Assembly: GCF_022048975.1 (NCBI RefSeq)
Contig: NZ_JAKMHX010000030.1
Location: 186,001-250,000, forward strand
DNA from: Sporosarcina cyprini
GTDB taxonomy: Bacteria; Bacillota; Bacilli; Bacillales_A; Planococcaceae
DNA length: 64,000 nucleotides
Direction of reading: 5' to 3'
The notes under the pieces were generated by a model that was not told the DNA's origin, made no database searches, and was given only the letters and a program-made list of their open reading frames with translations. Below, in pieces: positions 27,140-35,854 of this stretch. The stretch's first letter is position 1. Each line of letters starts with the position of its first letter. Made by a program: the position numbers and the translations under genes.

Positions 27140-27465
27140 TAGTATCAGATCCTTTCTTTGTTTCTGATCACATGTTGGCGTCACAGTAATTTTACATTTA
27201 AAAACGAGCATTTGGCTTACCGTCAGTAAAGAAGAAGCTCTGAAAAAGGGTTTATTTCTAATCTCTAATCTTTCCAGTTTTTGCTCATAGTAAAGCTCGT
27301 AAATTAATGATAACCATTTTATTCCTCTTGAGTTTAATGGCTTTAAAAAAACTGGCTAGTGTATTACTTATTATTTTTCAATATGTATAGAAACATACTT
27401 TATTAATAGTCAAAAAGAGGAGAACCGGACTCTGAATAGAACTACATAGGAAGGGGGTGTTGAAC

Positions 27466-27828
27466 GTGAACGAACAGGAGGAACAACAATGGGTGGATCG
27501 AATAGATGCTGTCTTTCTTCCCGTGAGAGATCTGGAGGAATCATTGGCATGGTATCAGAATGTGTTCGGCTTTGCATTGCGTTGGAAAAATGAAAGAATG
27601 TGTGGTCTTGTCATTGCACCGAATTGCGGGTTTCACCTTGTCCAGACCCCCGGCTTCGAACCTATTACAAATTACACACCATTCAATTATGTTGTACGTG
27701 ATTTGGAGGATGCGCGAAGTCGATTGCTTGCTAAGGGCGTGACTGTCTCACCGTTGCGCAAGGGGGAACCAAAACGGTTTGATATGACAGATGTAAATGG
27801 AAATTTGATCAGCGTCATCGAGTTATGA
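27466..27828 (+). CDS. VOC/glyoxalase-fold protein
   Basis: 120 residues of the vicinal oxygen chelate fold: 'VFLPVRDLEESLAWYQNVFG' at the start of the first beta-alpha-beta unit and 'FDMTDVNGNLISVIE' at the end, with the C-terminal Glu being a typical metal ligand. The GTG 6 bases after AGGGGGTG is preferred. Substrate unknown; bleomycin- or fosfomycin-type binding proteins share the fold. Confidence 0.83.
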   Translation: MNEQEEQQWVDRIDAVFLPVRDLEESLAWYQNVFGFALRWKNERMCGLVIAPNCGFHLVQTPGFEPITNYTPFNYVVRDLEDARSRLLAKGVTVSPLRKGEPKRFDMTDVNGNLISVIEL

Positions 27829-27920
27829 TCGATAAAATCGCAGGGTAACGAAATAGAGTCCCACTTTGAACCCCCACCAAGGGATAGCTAAAATGGAAGA
27901 ATAGAGTAGGAGTTGATGAA

Positions 27921-28895
27921 ATGGGCGGATGGATGCTAACAGTTGCTGTCGTGTTCCTCATTTACGCCTTAATAATGAAATCGAATCGGTTGAAACGGCC
28001 AAGGCGTTCACCAAAGTTGAGCCCGCCAATCTGGGCTGACGGGGCGACTAAACAACTTTTCAAGCAATTTAATCAAGCATGGACTAATGAAATAGAAAAG
28101 GTTGTGAATGAACGATACCGTATACAAGATGGCAGCTTGCCCCCATATGAAATCCAGGCACGCTGGTACGAATTAAAGAAGTTTTTGCTGCTAGCCAGCT
28201 TTTCAAAAGGATTGCCCATGTTCTCCCAAAAGGTTGATGACATATGGCATCTATTTCTTGAAGAAGACACTTTATATCAAAAGTTCTGTACTGAATTTAT
28301 TGGTGAGCGAATTGAACATCATCCGCATGGCCAGCCGAAACACTTGCCTGCGGAACGCGCATGGTTCGATATTCTGTATCTTTCCTTTTTCCCCATCTCA
28401 GATTATTCCCATTTATGGGGTGATTTTTTACAGGAACGAGAAGAGCATGAAAGATGGATGCAACAAATTAGATCCCAATCGGCACAATTAAAATCGGAGC
28501 TTGGCAAACTCCGTGCAGCGGCTCCTACGCTTGAGACGATGGATGCATTTCTCACATTTGCAGAGGATCTCATGGAGAGAAAAGACGATAAACTTACGCA
28601 ACGGGTTCAGCAACCTGAAGGCTATTGGTATGGAGCGGCTCTCTTCGGGGTTGGGACATATGGCGCAATTGAAATCGAAGAGCGAAAGAGCAAGCATGAC
28701 GGGTATAATGGAGATGGTATTGGCTACGCAGGCAGTGCCGATCAAGACAAGCAGCAGAATGAGAATTGGTATGATCTGGCTAGTGACGTGAATGAATATC
28801 AATCTGGCTCCAATGCAACAACCCAATCCACCCACTCCGGCGGCGGTTGCAGTTCCTGCAGCTCTTGTAGCTCGTGCAGTGGCTGTTCGTCATGA
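27921..28895 (+). CDS. glycine-rich-domain (GRDP-like) protein with Cys-rich tail
   Basis: 324 residues. A membrane helix at the N-terminus (about 5-20), a central domain with 'QKVDDIWHLFLEEDTLYQKF', the signature of the GRDP-like (PF07173) family, two conserved aromatic stretches, a linker region, and a C-terminal tail 'CSSCSSCSSCSGCSS' that has five Cys spaced by two residues. Comparable small-residue/Cys tails occur in TIGR04222-type proteins. The tail could bind a metal or be a lipid or disulfide anchor. Function unknown; a terminator follows. Confidence 0.75.
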   Translation: MGGWMLTVAVVFLIYALIMKSNRLKRPRRSPKLSPPIWADGATKQLFKQFNQAWTNEIEKVVNERYRIQDGSLPPYEIQARWYELKKFLLLASFSKGLPMFSQKVDDIWHLFLEEDTLYQKFCTEFIGERIEHHPHGQPKHLPAERAWFDILYLSFFPISDYSHLWGDFLQEREEHERWMQQIRSQSAQLKSELGKLRAAAPTLETMDAFLTFAEDLMERKDDKLTQRVQQPEGYWYGAALFGVGTYGAIEIEERKSKHDGYNGDGIGYAGSADQDKQQNENWYDLASDVNEYQSGSNATTQSTHSGGGCSSCSSCSSCSGCSS

Positions 28896-28917
28896 ATATA
28901 ACGGTACATCAAACAAA

Positions 28918-28949
28918 CCAGGTGCTTACTTTATTAAGCAAGCACCTGG
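28918..28949 (+). terminator. intrinsic terminator
   Basis: 10-bp perfect arms CCAGGTGCTT / AAGCACCTGG after the Cys-tailed protein gene; the adjoining stop of the next minus-strand gene is nearby. Confidence 0.75.
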
Positions 28950-28952
28950 TAA

Positions 28953-29177
28953 TCACTTTGCAGCCTCTCGTTGGCGATAGGCTTTTACCTGCAAAATAAT
29001 ATCTCTCGTAAGCAATATAGCTGCCAAGTAGAAAAATACACTTAACATAATAGATAATACTTGGCCCGTCTCTTGAGAAAATAGTTTGTAAGTTCCAAAG
29101 CACAGACAGAACAACAGGAGTATCAATTTTTTGCTAATCTTGTTATCCTGCCTTAGAAACAATGTAAGTTTACTCAT
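28953..29177 (-). CDS. small two-span membrane protein, hypothetical
   Basis: 74 residues with two hydrophobic segments ('LILLLFCLCFGTYKLF' and 'VLSIMLSVFFYLAAILL') joined by a short loop, ending basic. A weak AAAGAGAG precedes the ATG. No recognised family. Confidence 0.55.
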   Translation of the reverse strand: MSKLTLFLRQDNKISKKLILLLFCLCFGTYKLFSQETGQVLSIMLSVFFYLAAILLTRDIILQVKAYRQREAAK

Positions 29178-29271
29178 ATTACGCTCTCTTTCTATGGATG
29201 CTCATTTTTTCCTTTGTTCCAGCTTACCATTAAAATCAATTTGATGCTTTAGTGAAATACATAGCTTTTAT

Positions 29272-29308
29272 CCAAAAAAGATGACCTCAAACATTCTGAA
29301 GTCATCTT
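29272..29308 (-). terminator. intrinsic terminator of the phosphotransferase gene
   Basis: AAGATGAC / GTCATCTT arms around a loop of about 15 bases; six T on the minus strand. Confidence 0.8.
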
Positions 29309-29328
29309 AACTCGCTTTTGCGGCATTC

Positions 29329-30312
29329 TTATAAATCTTCCCCGAAATTCATGGAAGAATTTTTCATAGCCCCAATAAGTCTCTGTCTCAAGTCGACCAT
29401 CCATTTTGGTTCGTGTTCCCACTCTTCTTCTGTAGTTCGCAGAAGACGCGCATAACTATATAAATTAGCAAATCGTTTACAGGCAGGTATTAAGTCGAAC
29501 GTGTCTTTTGAAATATCAAACTGCGATTGGTAGCCATCCAGAAAGCATTGTTTTTTCTGTTGAAGTTGTTCAGGTGGAATGCAGTCCTCCAAACTATCCA
29601 TCGCTTGCACGACATCCATTATATACCAATGATACATAGAGTCATCAAAGTCGATGGCAAAGCAGGATCTGCTCGTTTCATCATAAAAAACATTATCAAA
29701 TTCAAAATCATAATGAATCAGCCCATAATTGCTTAGCTCCTTAGGGATTGAGTCAAAATAAGCCCGCAATTTTTCCGTTTCCGCTAAAGCCTCCGTTTCA
29801 TTTGGATGCTCCATAATTATCGTTTGTACCCAATCCAATACGTCACTATACGACCAGCGCTTGCTGACAGATGATTCAAACTTGCTGGACAGCTGATGGA
29901 GCAACCCTAATGATTCCCCATACTTAAATACAATACGATCGTTTAAATCGGTATCTCCCATCTGCACTCCGGGTACCCGGGCAAATACAGAAGCGAAGTA
30001 CTCGCCCCAAGGCGTATTTGCTTCTACCAGCTTTTCCCCCTCTTTTGAAACAACCGCTTCCAACACACCAAACTTCTGAGTTTTCAAGTACGCAATAAAA
30101 TCAAGTTCAGCCAATAAATTCTCACGAAGCTTTTCTGACCTTGGAGAAAAACGCAATAGCTGAGTTTTTCCATCTTTCTGAAATGGATAGATTGCATTGG
30201 AGGAAACTCGATAATACTTGAACATCTCAAGTGATGATTCATCATATCCCCAATACCTTACCAGCATTTCTGCCAAATCCACATGATTAAATAAATATTT
30301 CAATTTCAACAT
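29329..30312 (-). CDS. aminoglycoside phosphotransferase-family kinase
   Basis: 327 residues of the APH/choline kinase superfamily: 'LIHYDFEFDNVFYD' is the catalytic (Brenner) loop with Asp, and 'FAIDFDDSM' the metal-binding DFD-like motif. The N-lobe ATP site is short and degenerate. Start at the ATG 8 bases after AGGGAG. Substrate unknown; antibiotic phosphorylation is not implied. Confidence 0.85.
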   Translation of the reverse strand: MLKLKYLFNHVDLAEMLVRYWGYDESSLEMFKYYRVSSNAIYPFQKDGKTQLLRFSPRSEKLRENLLAELDFIAYLKTQKFGVLEAVVSKEGEKLVEANTPWGEYFASVFARVPGVQMGDTDLNDRIVFKYGESLGLLHQLSSKFESSVSKRWSYSDVLDWVQTIIMEHPNETEALAETEKLRAYFDSIPKELSNYGLIHYDFEFDNVFYDETSRSCFAIDFDDSMYHWYIMDVVQAMDSLEDCIPPEQLQQKKQCFLDGYQSQFDISKDTFDLIPACKRFANLYSYARLLRTTEEEWEHEPKWMVDLRQRLIGAMKNSSMNFGEDL

Positions 30313-30439
30313 AACAGACACTCCCTATTTTCTTTTTGGTCTTTGTGTACAAGCACTACCGTTATTCCAATCATTTATCTCCGTGGAAGGATCACCCGGA
30401 ATTACATTTGCCTCAATCATATAAGACCAGAAAAATAGA

Positions 30440-30475
30440 AAAAAGCCACAAGGTAGATAAAATTACCTTGTAGCT
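30440..30475 (-). terminator. intrinsic terminator
   Basis: AGC-C-ACAAGGTA pairs with TACCTTGT-A-GCT; on the minus strand followed by TTTTTTC. It lies about 190 bases downstream of padR, leaving room for a short frame at 30523-30594. Confidence 0.75.
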
Positions 30476-30522
30476 CAGCTTCTGTTCTGTACTATAAGCA
30501 GTTTGACTCGCAGTCAAAAAAG

Positions 30523-30594
30523 CTACCGAGTAAAGCCGTAAGAGTGAGAGGCAGGACATGTAATTTTTAAGGTGATCTTCATTAAATTAGTCAT
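30523..30594 (-). CDS. possible 23-residue peptide
   Basis: ATG behind AAGGGAGTGAG (8-base spacing) reads 'MTNLMKITLKITCPASHSYG' plus three residues to a TAG. It lies in the unit after padR and before the terminator. It may be a real small peptide, or a chance frame with a good ribosome site. Confidence 0.25.
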   Translation of the reverse strand: MTNLMKITLKITCPASHSYGFTR

Positions 30595-30668
30595 TGCACA
30601 AACTCACTCCCTTCGATGTTGTTAAGAAAATTATACCATTTTAGATAATCAGCAAGCAACAGCTTTTC

Positions 30669-31208
30669 TCAAATTTCTTCTTTCTCTATATGCTTAATCA
30701 ATCGTTCTAAAAATGAGAGATTAGAGGATATCTTATAATTCGCATAATCATCCACAAACTCGGCAAACACCTGATGTTCTGGCCCTATTAAATGTGATGC
30801 ATCAATTTGGGAAAGCTGCTCGCGCGAATTATGAATCTTGTCTATCTTTTTTTCTAGTAGGCCGATGACCGTACCACGATCGACATATTTCATATTAGCT
30901 AACCCGATCACCATGTCCCCGATGTCTTCGGCACTTTCGAAAAGCTTATAGATCTTCTTGGGCAGTATCTCACGCCCTTTTTCCGTTATGCCGAAAACTT
31001 GCTTGTCCGGTCGATGCTCTTCTTTAATTATTTCTTTCGCTTCAATCAAACCTTGCTTCGCCAGCGATTCGAAATGGTAATAGAGCTTGCTTTCCGTTAA
31101 ACCATTTATCTTTTCCAACGGCTGCAAATCTGCTAACTGCTTTTTTAATTTATATGGATACGTATCTTCTTCCATCAGCTGCGTCAGGATGAAAATTTGA
31201 ACTGCCAT
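30669..31208 (-). CDS. PadR family transcriptional regulator
   Basis: 179 residues: an N-terminal winged-helix domain ('EKINGLTESKLYYHFESLAKQ', recognition helix) with a beta hairpin 'KQVFGITEKGREIL', then a helical dimerisation domain. GGAG lies 8 bases before the ATG. It follows the permease gene by 66 bases, and dyads before both genes suggest that it represses the pair. Confidence 0.9.
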   Translation of the reverse strand: MAVQIFILTQLMEEDTYPYKLKKQLADLQPLEKINGLTESKLYYHFESLAKQGLIEAKEIIKEEHRPDKQVFGITEKGREILPKKIYKLFESAEDIGDMVIGLANMKYVDRGTVIGLLEKKIDKIHNSREQLSQIDASHLIGPEHQVFAEFVDDYANYKISSNLSFLERLIKHIEKEEI

Positions 31209-31232
31209 TGCTTCAGCTCCTTGGGCAAATAG

Positions 31233-31254
31233 TAGTTTTATTGTAACAAAACTA
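31233..31254. promoter_or_regulatory. second PadR-type dyad between permease and padR
   Basis: TAGTTTT / AAAACTA, perfect 7-base arms with an 8-base spacer; a relaxed reading extends to AGTTTTATTG..CAAAACT. It lies in the gap before padR and shares the TTT/AAA half-site character with the dyad before the permease gene. Confidence 0.5.
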
Positions 31255-31274
31255 AGTATTTCCTTCAGCTATGA

Positions 31275-32441
31275 TCACCCAATTACTGTTTCCGCTTCCT
31301 GACTTTCCGCTAGGTCGACCGGCTTATGGAGAAGCCAAACAATCACAATATTAAGCAGCATGGCGACAAGACCGACCACAGTAAGACCTATTAGATAGGG
31401 ACTGGCGCTTGTGCTGCCAAAGAGATTCGCAAAATAGGCTTGCACGGAATAATACATTGGCGAGATATGGCTTGCCCATTCATATGGTGCATACATCATA
31501 TCGCGAGAGATTGTCGCGCCGTTCGCAATCGTTTGCACTAATAGAATCGGAATGTTCAAGACCATTCCTGCTTCTCCAATTAAAAACACTACAATGGCAG
31601 TGAAATTGAAGCATACCCAATAATTCAAGATTTGTTGTCCCCATATTTGTATGAATTGTTCACCATGTAGATTATTGATGCCCACTGCAATTCCAGCAGA
31701 AACGAGACCTGCCAGTATACCAACAAGGATTGCTGTCAATTGAACATAGATAAACAAGCGTGTTTTCGTCGTTTTGCCACGGTTCGCCCTAAAGGCACCA
31801 ACCAATTGCATGGCGGCAATCATTGCGCCGACGTATAATGCCATCGTCAAAAACATGGGTAGCATATTATTGTGCATACCATCGGGTACGTCGTTGATCG
31901 TTACAACATTGCCGACATAACTCTTTTCAATCTTAGTCGCCAATTCCTCCGCTTGCTCCTGAGGCACGTTAAGATTCATCAGAACCCCTTCTGCCGTCTG
32001 CTGTGAAAATTGCTCCTGCAATTGCGAGTTAATTTGGGAAATAACTTGATTCATTGTAGAAGAAACAACAGTGGCACCTGCTTCATTTAGCGTAAAATCT
32101 ATGCTGGAGGGACCCGCATTTTTTTGTAAGTCGCTTGAAAATGTTGTAGGTATATGGATTACCAACGCCAGCTTATTATCTTCCAGCGCCTGCATGGCTT
32201 CTTTATTCGAAAGATTTGTTTTTATTTTGTCAAATGGCAGTTGACTAGCCAGACTCTCTTCAATCTGCTCACCAATTTGTCCTGCATCATCATTGACAAT
32301 CGCAATCGACAATTGGTCAATATTTTTAGGAATCGCCGTGTAACCCGGCAGAAAAATCCCCAACATACATACCGCATAAAAAATCCCCATAAAGATTGAG
32401 GAAGTGGCACCTTTACTCTTTAAAAACTGTGTGAACTTCAT
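31275..32441 (-). CDS. YhgE/Pip-like ABC-2 type permease
   Basis: 388 residues: an N-terminal membrane helix, an extracytoplasmic domain with 'QLSIAIVNDDAGQIGEQIEE', then five to six C-terminal membrane helices ('VGAMIAAMQLVGAF', 'LVSAGIAVGINN'). This layout is the DUF3533/YhgE/Pip-type ABC-2 permease found in drug or bacteriocin-related efflux. No ATP-binding gene is adjacent. It is first in an operon with padR and preceded by a palindromic operator. Confidence 0.85.
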   Translation of the reverse strand: MKFTQFLKSKGATSSIFMGIFYAVCMLGIFLPGYTAIPKNIDQLSIAIVNDDAGQIGEQIEESLASQLPFDKIKTNLSNKEAMQALEDNKLALVIHIPTTFSSDLQKNAGPSSIDFTLNEAGATVVSSTMNQVISQINSQLQEQFSQQTAEGVLMNLNVPQEQAEELATKIEKSYVGNVVTINDVPDGMHNNMLPMFLTMALYVGAMIAAMQLVGAFRANRGKTTKTRLFIYVQLTAILVGILAGLVSAGIAVGINNLHGEQFIQIWGQQILNYWVCFNFTAIVVFLIGEAGMVLNIPILLVQTIANGATISRDMMYAPYEWASHISPMYYSVQAYFANLFGSTSASPYLIGLTVVGLVAMLLNIVIVWLLHKPVDLAESQEAETVIG

Positions 32442-32463
32442 ATTATACTTCCTTTCTCTCCTG

Positions 32464-32489
32464 GTTTAATTAAAGTACTCTAATTAAAC
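32464..32489. promoter_or_regulatory. 26-bp palindromic operator before permease
   Basis: GTTTAATTA and TAATTAAAC are perfect arms around AAGTACTC (itself containing the palindrome AGTACT). It lies 23 bases upstream of the permease start, between promoter and gene; a good PadR operator candidate. Confidence 0.7.
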
Positions 32490-32594
32490 TATGTAGGAAA
32501 TTGTATAAAATCTGTTCGCTGTTTGCAAATAAAAAAATTAAACGAGTTTCATTTTGTTCATATTTTATGTCCGTTTTATGAATATAAGCTCATG

Positions 32595-32640
32595 CAAAAA
32601 GCCATTCCAAAGAACAAGATTTGTTCAATAGAATGGCTAT
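32595..32640 (-). terminator. intrinsic terminator of cdd
   Basis: AGCCATTC / GAATGGCT with an inner GAACAA / TTGTTC stem; the minus strand then has TTTTTG. Confidence 0.85.
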
Positions 32641-32654
32641 AGCGTTTAAATCAA

Positions 32655-33053
32655 TTACATTTCTAAATCCGTAAAAGCATACGGCAGTAGATCACGGAGC
32701 GTTAACTCCAGGATGTCATTTTTTTCATTCGTTAAATAGACAGGCATGTCAGGTGAACAGAACTCGGCCATCACTTGTCTGCAAATACTGCATGGCGGTA
32801 GAAAATCTTCTGTTTCCCCTGCAACTGCAATGGCTTGAAAGTCACCTTTCCCGTACCCATTTGCGATTGCGGTAAAGATAGCCGTACGCTCAGCACAATT
32901 CGTAGCCCCAAACGAGACATTCTCCACGTTTACCCCATTAATGACAGTACCATCATTCAACAACAGTGCCGTCCCTACTGGAAATTTCGAATAAGGGACA
33001 TACGCTGCTGACTTGATTTTACGCGCACTATCCATTAACTGCTCTTTCTTCAT
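32655..33053 (-). CDS. cdd: cytidine deaminase
   Basis: 132-residue zinc cytidine deaminase (pyrimidine salvage, cytidine to uridine). Zinc ligands are C53 (in 'NCAER', with E55 as the proton shuttle) and C88/C91 ('PCSIC'). The N-terminal 'YVPYSKFPVGTALL' and 'NVENVSFGAT' are classic. Start at the ATG 9 bases after GGAGG; the longer frame is not supported. Here it is unlinked to era/dgk. Confidence 0.95.
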   Translation of the reverse strand: MKKEQLMDSARKIKSAAYVPYSKFPVGTALLLNDGTVINGVNVENVSFGATNCAERTAIFTAIANGYGKGDFQAIAVAGETEDFLPPCSICRQVMAEFCSPDMPVYLTNEKNDILELTLRDLLPYAFTDLEM

Positions 33054-33576
33054 CTGATCCATCCTCCAAAATAAGAATGAACTTTTTAAAAGTCCCCTAG
33101 ACGCCAACAACTTGTTGGCAGGACTTCAATCTTATAGTAGTTTGAAATATTCGTCAACAATATTTTAATTCATTGATTTACATAACAGAAAATAAAATGT
33201 TCAGACTATGGGAGGCATTACCATGTTATATTATCTATAACTAAAGGATTTTGCCTTAAATAATTTCGTATGTAAAAAAGTTAAATCGAAAAGACTTAGA
33301 TCATCTTAGTCTGCTTCACAGATCCAACGTATCGCCGGGTACATGTGCTCCTTCACCTTCACTTCTCTGGAATTATTGCATCATCAAGATTTCCCATTTA
33401 GTATTTGAGCAATAACAAATGAATCTTCATATGATAATTTGTCACCCGTTTTATCCTGTAAACTAAACTCCTTTTTGAATCAATACTTACTTGATAGATA
33501 TCAGACATTGGTGACGTTACCGTTGCTTAGTTGTAGACGATGACAGCCTAAATACAAGTCAGGAGGAAAAACCAGC
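33054..33576. other. intergenic region with a possible gene fragment
   Basis: About 520 bases without a gene. On the minus strand near 33390-33510 the text 'MSDIYQVSID' followed, after a one-base shift, by 'KKEFSLQDKTGDKLSYEDSF' and 'VIAQILNGKS' reads like a protein N-terminus that is then lost to stops. It may be the remnant of a gene; family not recognised. Confidence 0.3.
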
Positions 33577-34200
33577 ATGCTAACCAAACGATTTTGGGGA
33601 TGGCTGTTTGTAATTTTGGGGATCCCTTTGGCAACTTTAATCCTCTGGCCATCAGATACGAAGGACCTGACGATAGATAAAGACAAGCCGCGGTATAATC
33701 CCGAAGAAATCGAGGTGTCACTTCTTATCGAAGGAACTGAGGAGAAAGTGCTGTTGAAACGCCATGAGGGGATTGAACGTTCATTTGTCATCTACATCGA
33801 TCCATCGAGGTATACTGCAACCGTCCAGGACGGTGTAGATGTGATTAAGCCAATCCAAAACGACAAAGATGAAATGTCTCAGAGGATACCGGAAGTGAGC
33901 CTTCGAGTCGAACATGTGACTCACCGATCTCCAGATGAGTTGAAGAAAGAGGTAACCGCCACTTGGCAAGATGAATTCAAAGTATCAGACATTGCGGAAC
34001 CTATCACAACTCCGTTCAATGGATTCCGTCTTCATCATGTCGCTGGTCAAGACTGGAATAGCGAAGTGAAGACAGTAATGATTCTCTCTGATGGCGCAAA
34101 TGGATCTTTTTTAGTAACCGAAACACTTTTTCTAGAAGCTTCCGAAGGACATGGAGCACGTTTTGACTTAATGCTTCAGACCTTGGAAGTACTGGAATAA
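33577..34200 (+). CDS. hypothetical exported protein
   Basis: 207 residues with an N-terminal signal-anchor ('WGWLFVILGIPLATLILW') and a soluble remainder with beta-rich pattern ('EIEVSLLIEGTEEKVLLKRH'). AGGAGG lies 10 bases before the ATG. No family recognised. Confidence 0.7.
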   Translation: MLTKRFWGWLFVILGIPLATLILWPSDTKDLTIDKDKPRYNPEEIEVSLLIEGTEEKVLLKRHEGIERSFVIYIDPSRYTATVQDGVDVIKPIQNDKDEMSQRIPEVSLRVEHVTHRSPDELKKEVTATWQDEFKVSDIAEPITTPFNGFRLHHVAGQDWNSEVKTVMILSDGANGSFLVTETLFLEASEGHGARFDLMLQTLEVLE

Positions 34201-34288
34201 TACACAATCCAGCATGACGTTCGCCATATTATTTCTCCAAACTTCCTCCAGGCAGCTTTGCAAAATATCTCCCTTGCATGGATAATGA

Positions 34289-34564
34289 GAGAGGACCCAC
34301 GGGCCTTTTCTGCTGTTCTTTCTGATCAACCAAAAAGCGGGCCGGCTCATGAGGTTCCCTGCATCCGACCGGATCAGCTTAAGCTTTACGACATTAGCAA
34401 GAAACTCCCCGATTGCCTTGGCCATCGCGATGACCGCCTTTCCAAATGAGCCGTTCATCGCATTAATACTAGTAATCGGCCCCCTATTAGAACTGCCACT
34501 TCTGGCAATCATTACACAGGTGCTTAAAGGAATTTCTTTCAATGCCTCTAAGGAGAAGACTTAA
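34289..34564 (+). pseudogene. 3' remnant of a bile acid:sodium/arsenite permease gene
   Basis: The frame reads 'FLLFFLINQKAGRLMRF', then 'DRISLSFTTLARNSPIALAI', 'AMTAFPNEPFIALILVIGPL' and 'LELPLLAIITQVLKG': the C-terminal membrane segments of the bile acid:sodium symporter/ACR3-like family, about 90 residues. There is no open continuation upstream (stops at 34283 and 34286). A terminator follows, so this is the end of a deleted gene. Confidence 0.68.
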
Positions 34565-34576
34565 TTCGCGGCAAAA

Positions 34577-34617
34577 AAAACGGATTCGAAAGTTCAATGG
34601 CTTTCGAATCCGTTTTT
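34577..34617 (+). terminator. strong intrinsic terminator
   Basis: 16-bp arms AAAACGGATTCGAAAG / CTTTCGAATCCGTTTT with an 8-base loop and T run; perfect. It ends the permease remnant and could also serve the opposite strand. Confidence 0.9.
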
Positions 34618-34639
34618 GGCGTATTGCTAACGACATCCA

Positions 34640-35620
34640 CTAATTCCGGACAATTATATACGCTAAATAAATAATGTAGACCACGGCAAGCACCATTCCT
34701 TCCCGCTTTCCGACTTTATAACCGGTCCTTGAAAAAATCAATAAAATAACAGTCAGGGCAATCATTAAAACAACATCCATAAACACCTTGTCATTTACTT
34801 GTAATGGCGAGATGACAGCCGATGCACCCAGTACAAATAAGATGTTAAAAATATTGCTTCCTACAATATTCCCGAGCGCTATTTCACTCTCTTTCTTCAA
34901 TGCTGCCGAAATGGACGTAACAAGTTCAGGAAGAGAGGTACCAACCGCAATAATCGTCAGGCCGACTAATGTTTCACTCATGCCAAGAGAGTACGCGATT
35001 TTCGTACCATTGTTCACAACTAAATCTCCACCGAAAATGATCGCTGCCAGACCTATTATCGTAATAAAAATATTTTTACCCCAGCTAATATTTTCAGGGG
35101 CCGGTTCATTCACTGCGTTTTTTCTGCTTTTAAGACCAACCTCGATAATATAGTATACAAAAATACAAAGGAACAGGAGGAAGATGAATCCGTCACTTCG
35201 TGTAATCATATTTTCGCTAAACCCTTGCAATGCAACGTCACTCATTAGAATAAGCAAAGACACACTTGCAAGTAACGTAAATGGGATTTCTTTTTTTATA
35301 GTTTCCGCTTCCACTTTTAACGGATACAGAAAAGCAGTCAGACCGACAACAAGCGTGATGTTGAAAATATTGCTTCCGACGACATTTCCTACTGCAACAT
35401 CTGAACTTCCCTCGAGAGCAGCCAGAATACTGACTGTCGCTTCAGGAGAACTTGTTCCAAAAGCTACAATCGTTAATCCGATCAATATAGGTGGAACCTG
35501 AAGCAGCCTTGCAATATTAGAGGATCCGTCAACAAAATAACTAGCTCCTTTTATTAACAGCACGAATCCAACAAGTAATAAAATATAGGCCATAGGTTGT
35601 TTGCCCCCAAGCGATTTCAT
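34640..35620 (-). CDS. calcium/sodium antiporter, CaCA family
   Basis: 326 residues with ten to eleven membrane segments and an internal duplication. The alpha-repeat motifs are 'FGTSSPEATVSILAALEGS' in the first half and 'VGTSLPELVTSISAALKKE' in the second, each followed by 'GNVVGSNIFNI' / 'GNIVGSNIFNI'. This is the YrbG-type Ca2+/Na+ (or H+) exchanger. TTAGGA lies 7 bases before the ATG. Confidence 0.92.
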   Translation of the reverse strand: MKSLGGKQPMAYILLLVGFVLLIKGASYFVDGSSNIARLLQVPPILIGLTIVAFGTSSPEATVSILAALEGSSDVAVGNVVGSNIFNITLVVGLTAFLYPLKVEAETIKKEIPFTLLASVSLLILMSDVALQGFSENMITRSDGFIFLLFLCIFVYYIIEVGLKSRKNAVNEPAPENISWGKNIFITIIGLAAIIFGGDLVVNNGTKIAYSLGMSETLVGLTIIAVGTSLPELVTSISAALKKESEIALGNIVGSNIFNILFVLGASAVISPLQVNDKVFMDVVLMIALTVILLIFSRTGYKVGKREGMVLAVVYIIYLAYIIVRN

Positions 35621-35810
35621 GAATTTTTCCTAATGATCTCTAATCACTTACGTACGTACCCCAGTATGACCATTAGCTAACATCGGATAAAGTTCAATTC
35701 ATTTCTCAATATATGAAAGTGTATCCGATATCCTTTGTTTAGTATACCAAGTATGTGATTGAAGTTGTTTTTTCTCTTCTATGTATGAATAATTGACTTC
35801 ATTATTATCC

Positions 35811-35847
35811 GATAACGAGAACTTCAAAGCATTTGAAGCTCTCGTTA
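35811..35847 (-). terminator. hairpin, probable terminator
   Basis: ATAACGAGAACTTCAAA pairs with TTTGAAGCTCTCGTTAT (two mismatches) after the VOC pseudogene. The stem is long, the T-tail weak. Confidence 0.6.
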
Positions 35848-35854
35848 TACTGTC

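Noticed and set aside
34168..34542. 124-codon minus-strand frame as a gene
   Set aside because: It is the antisense of the permease remnant, whose plus-strand translation shows clear conserved membrane segments.
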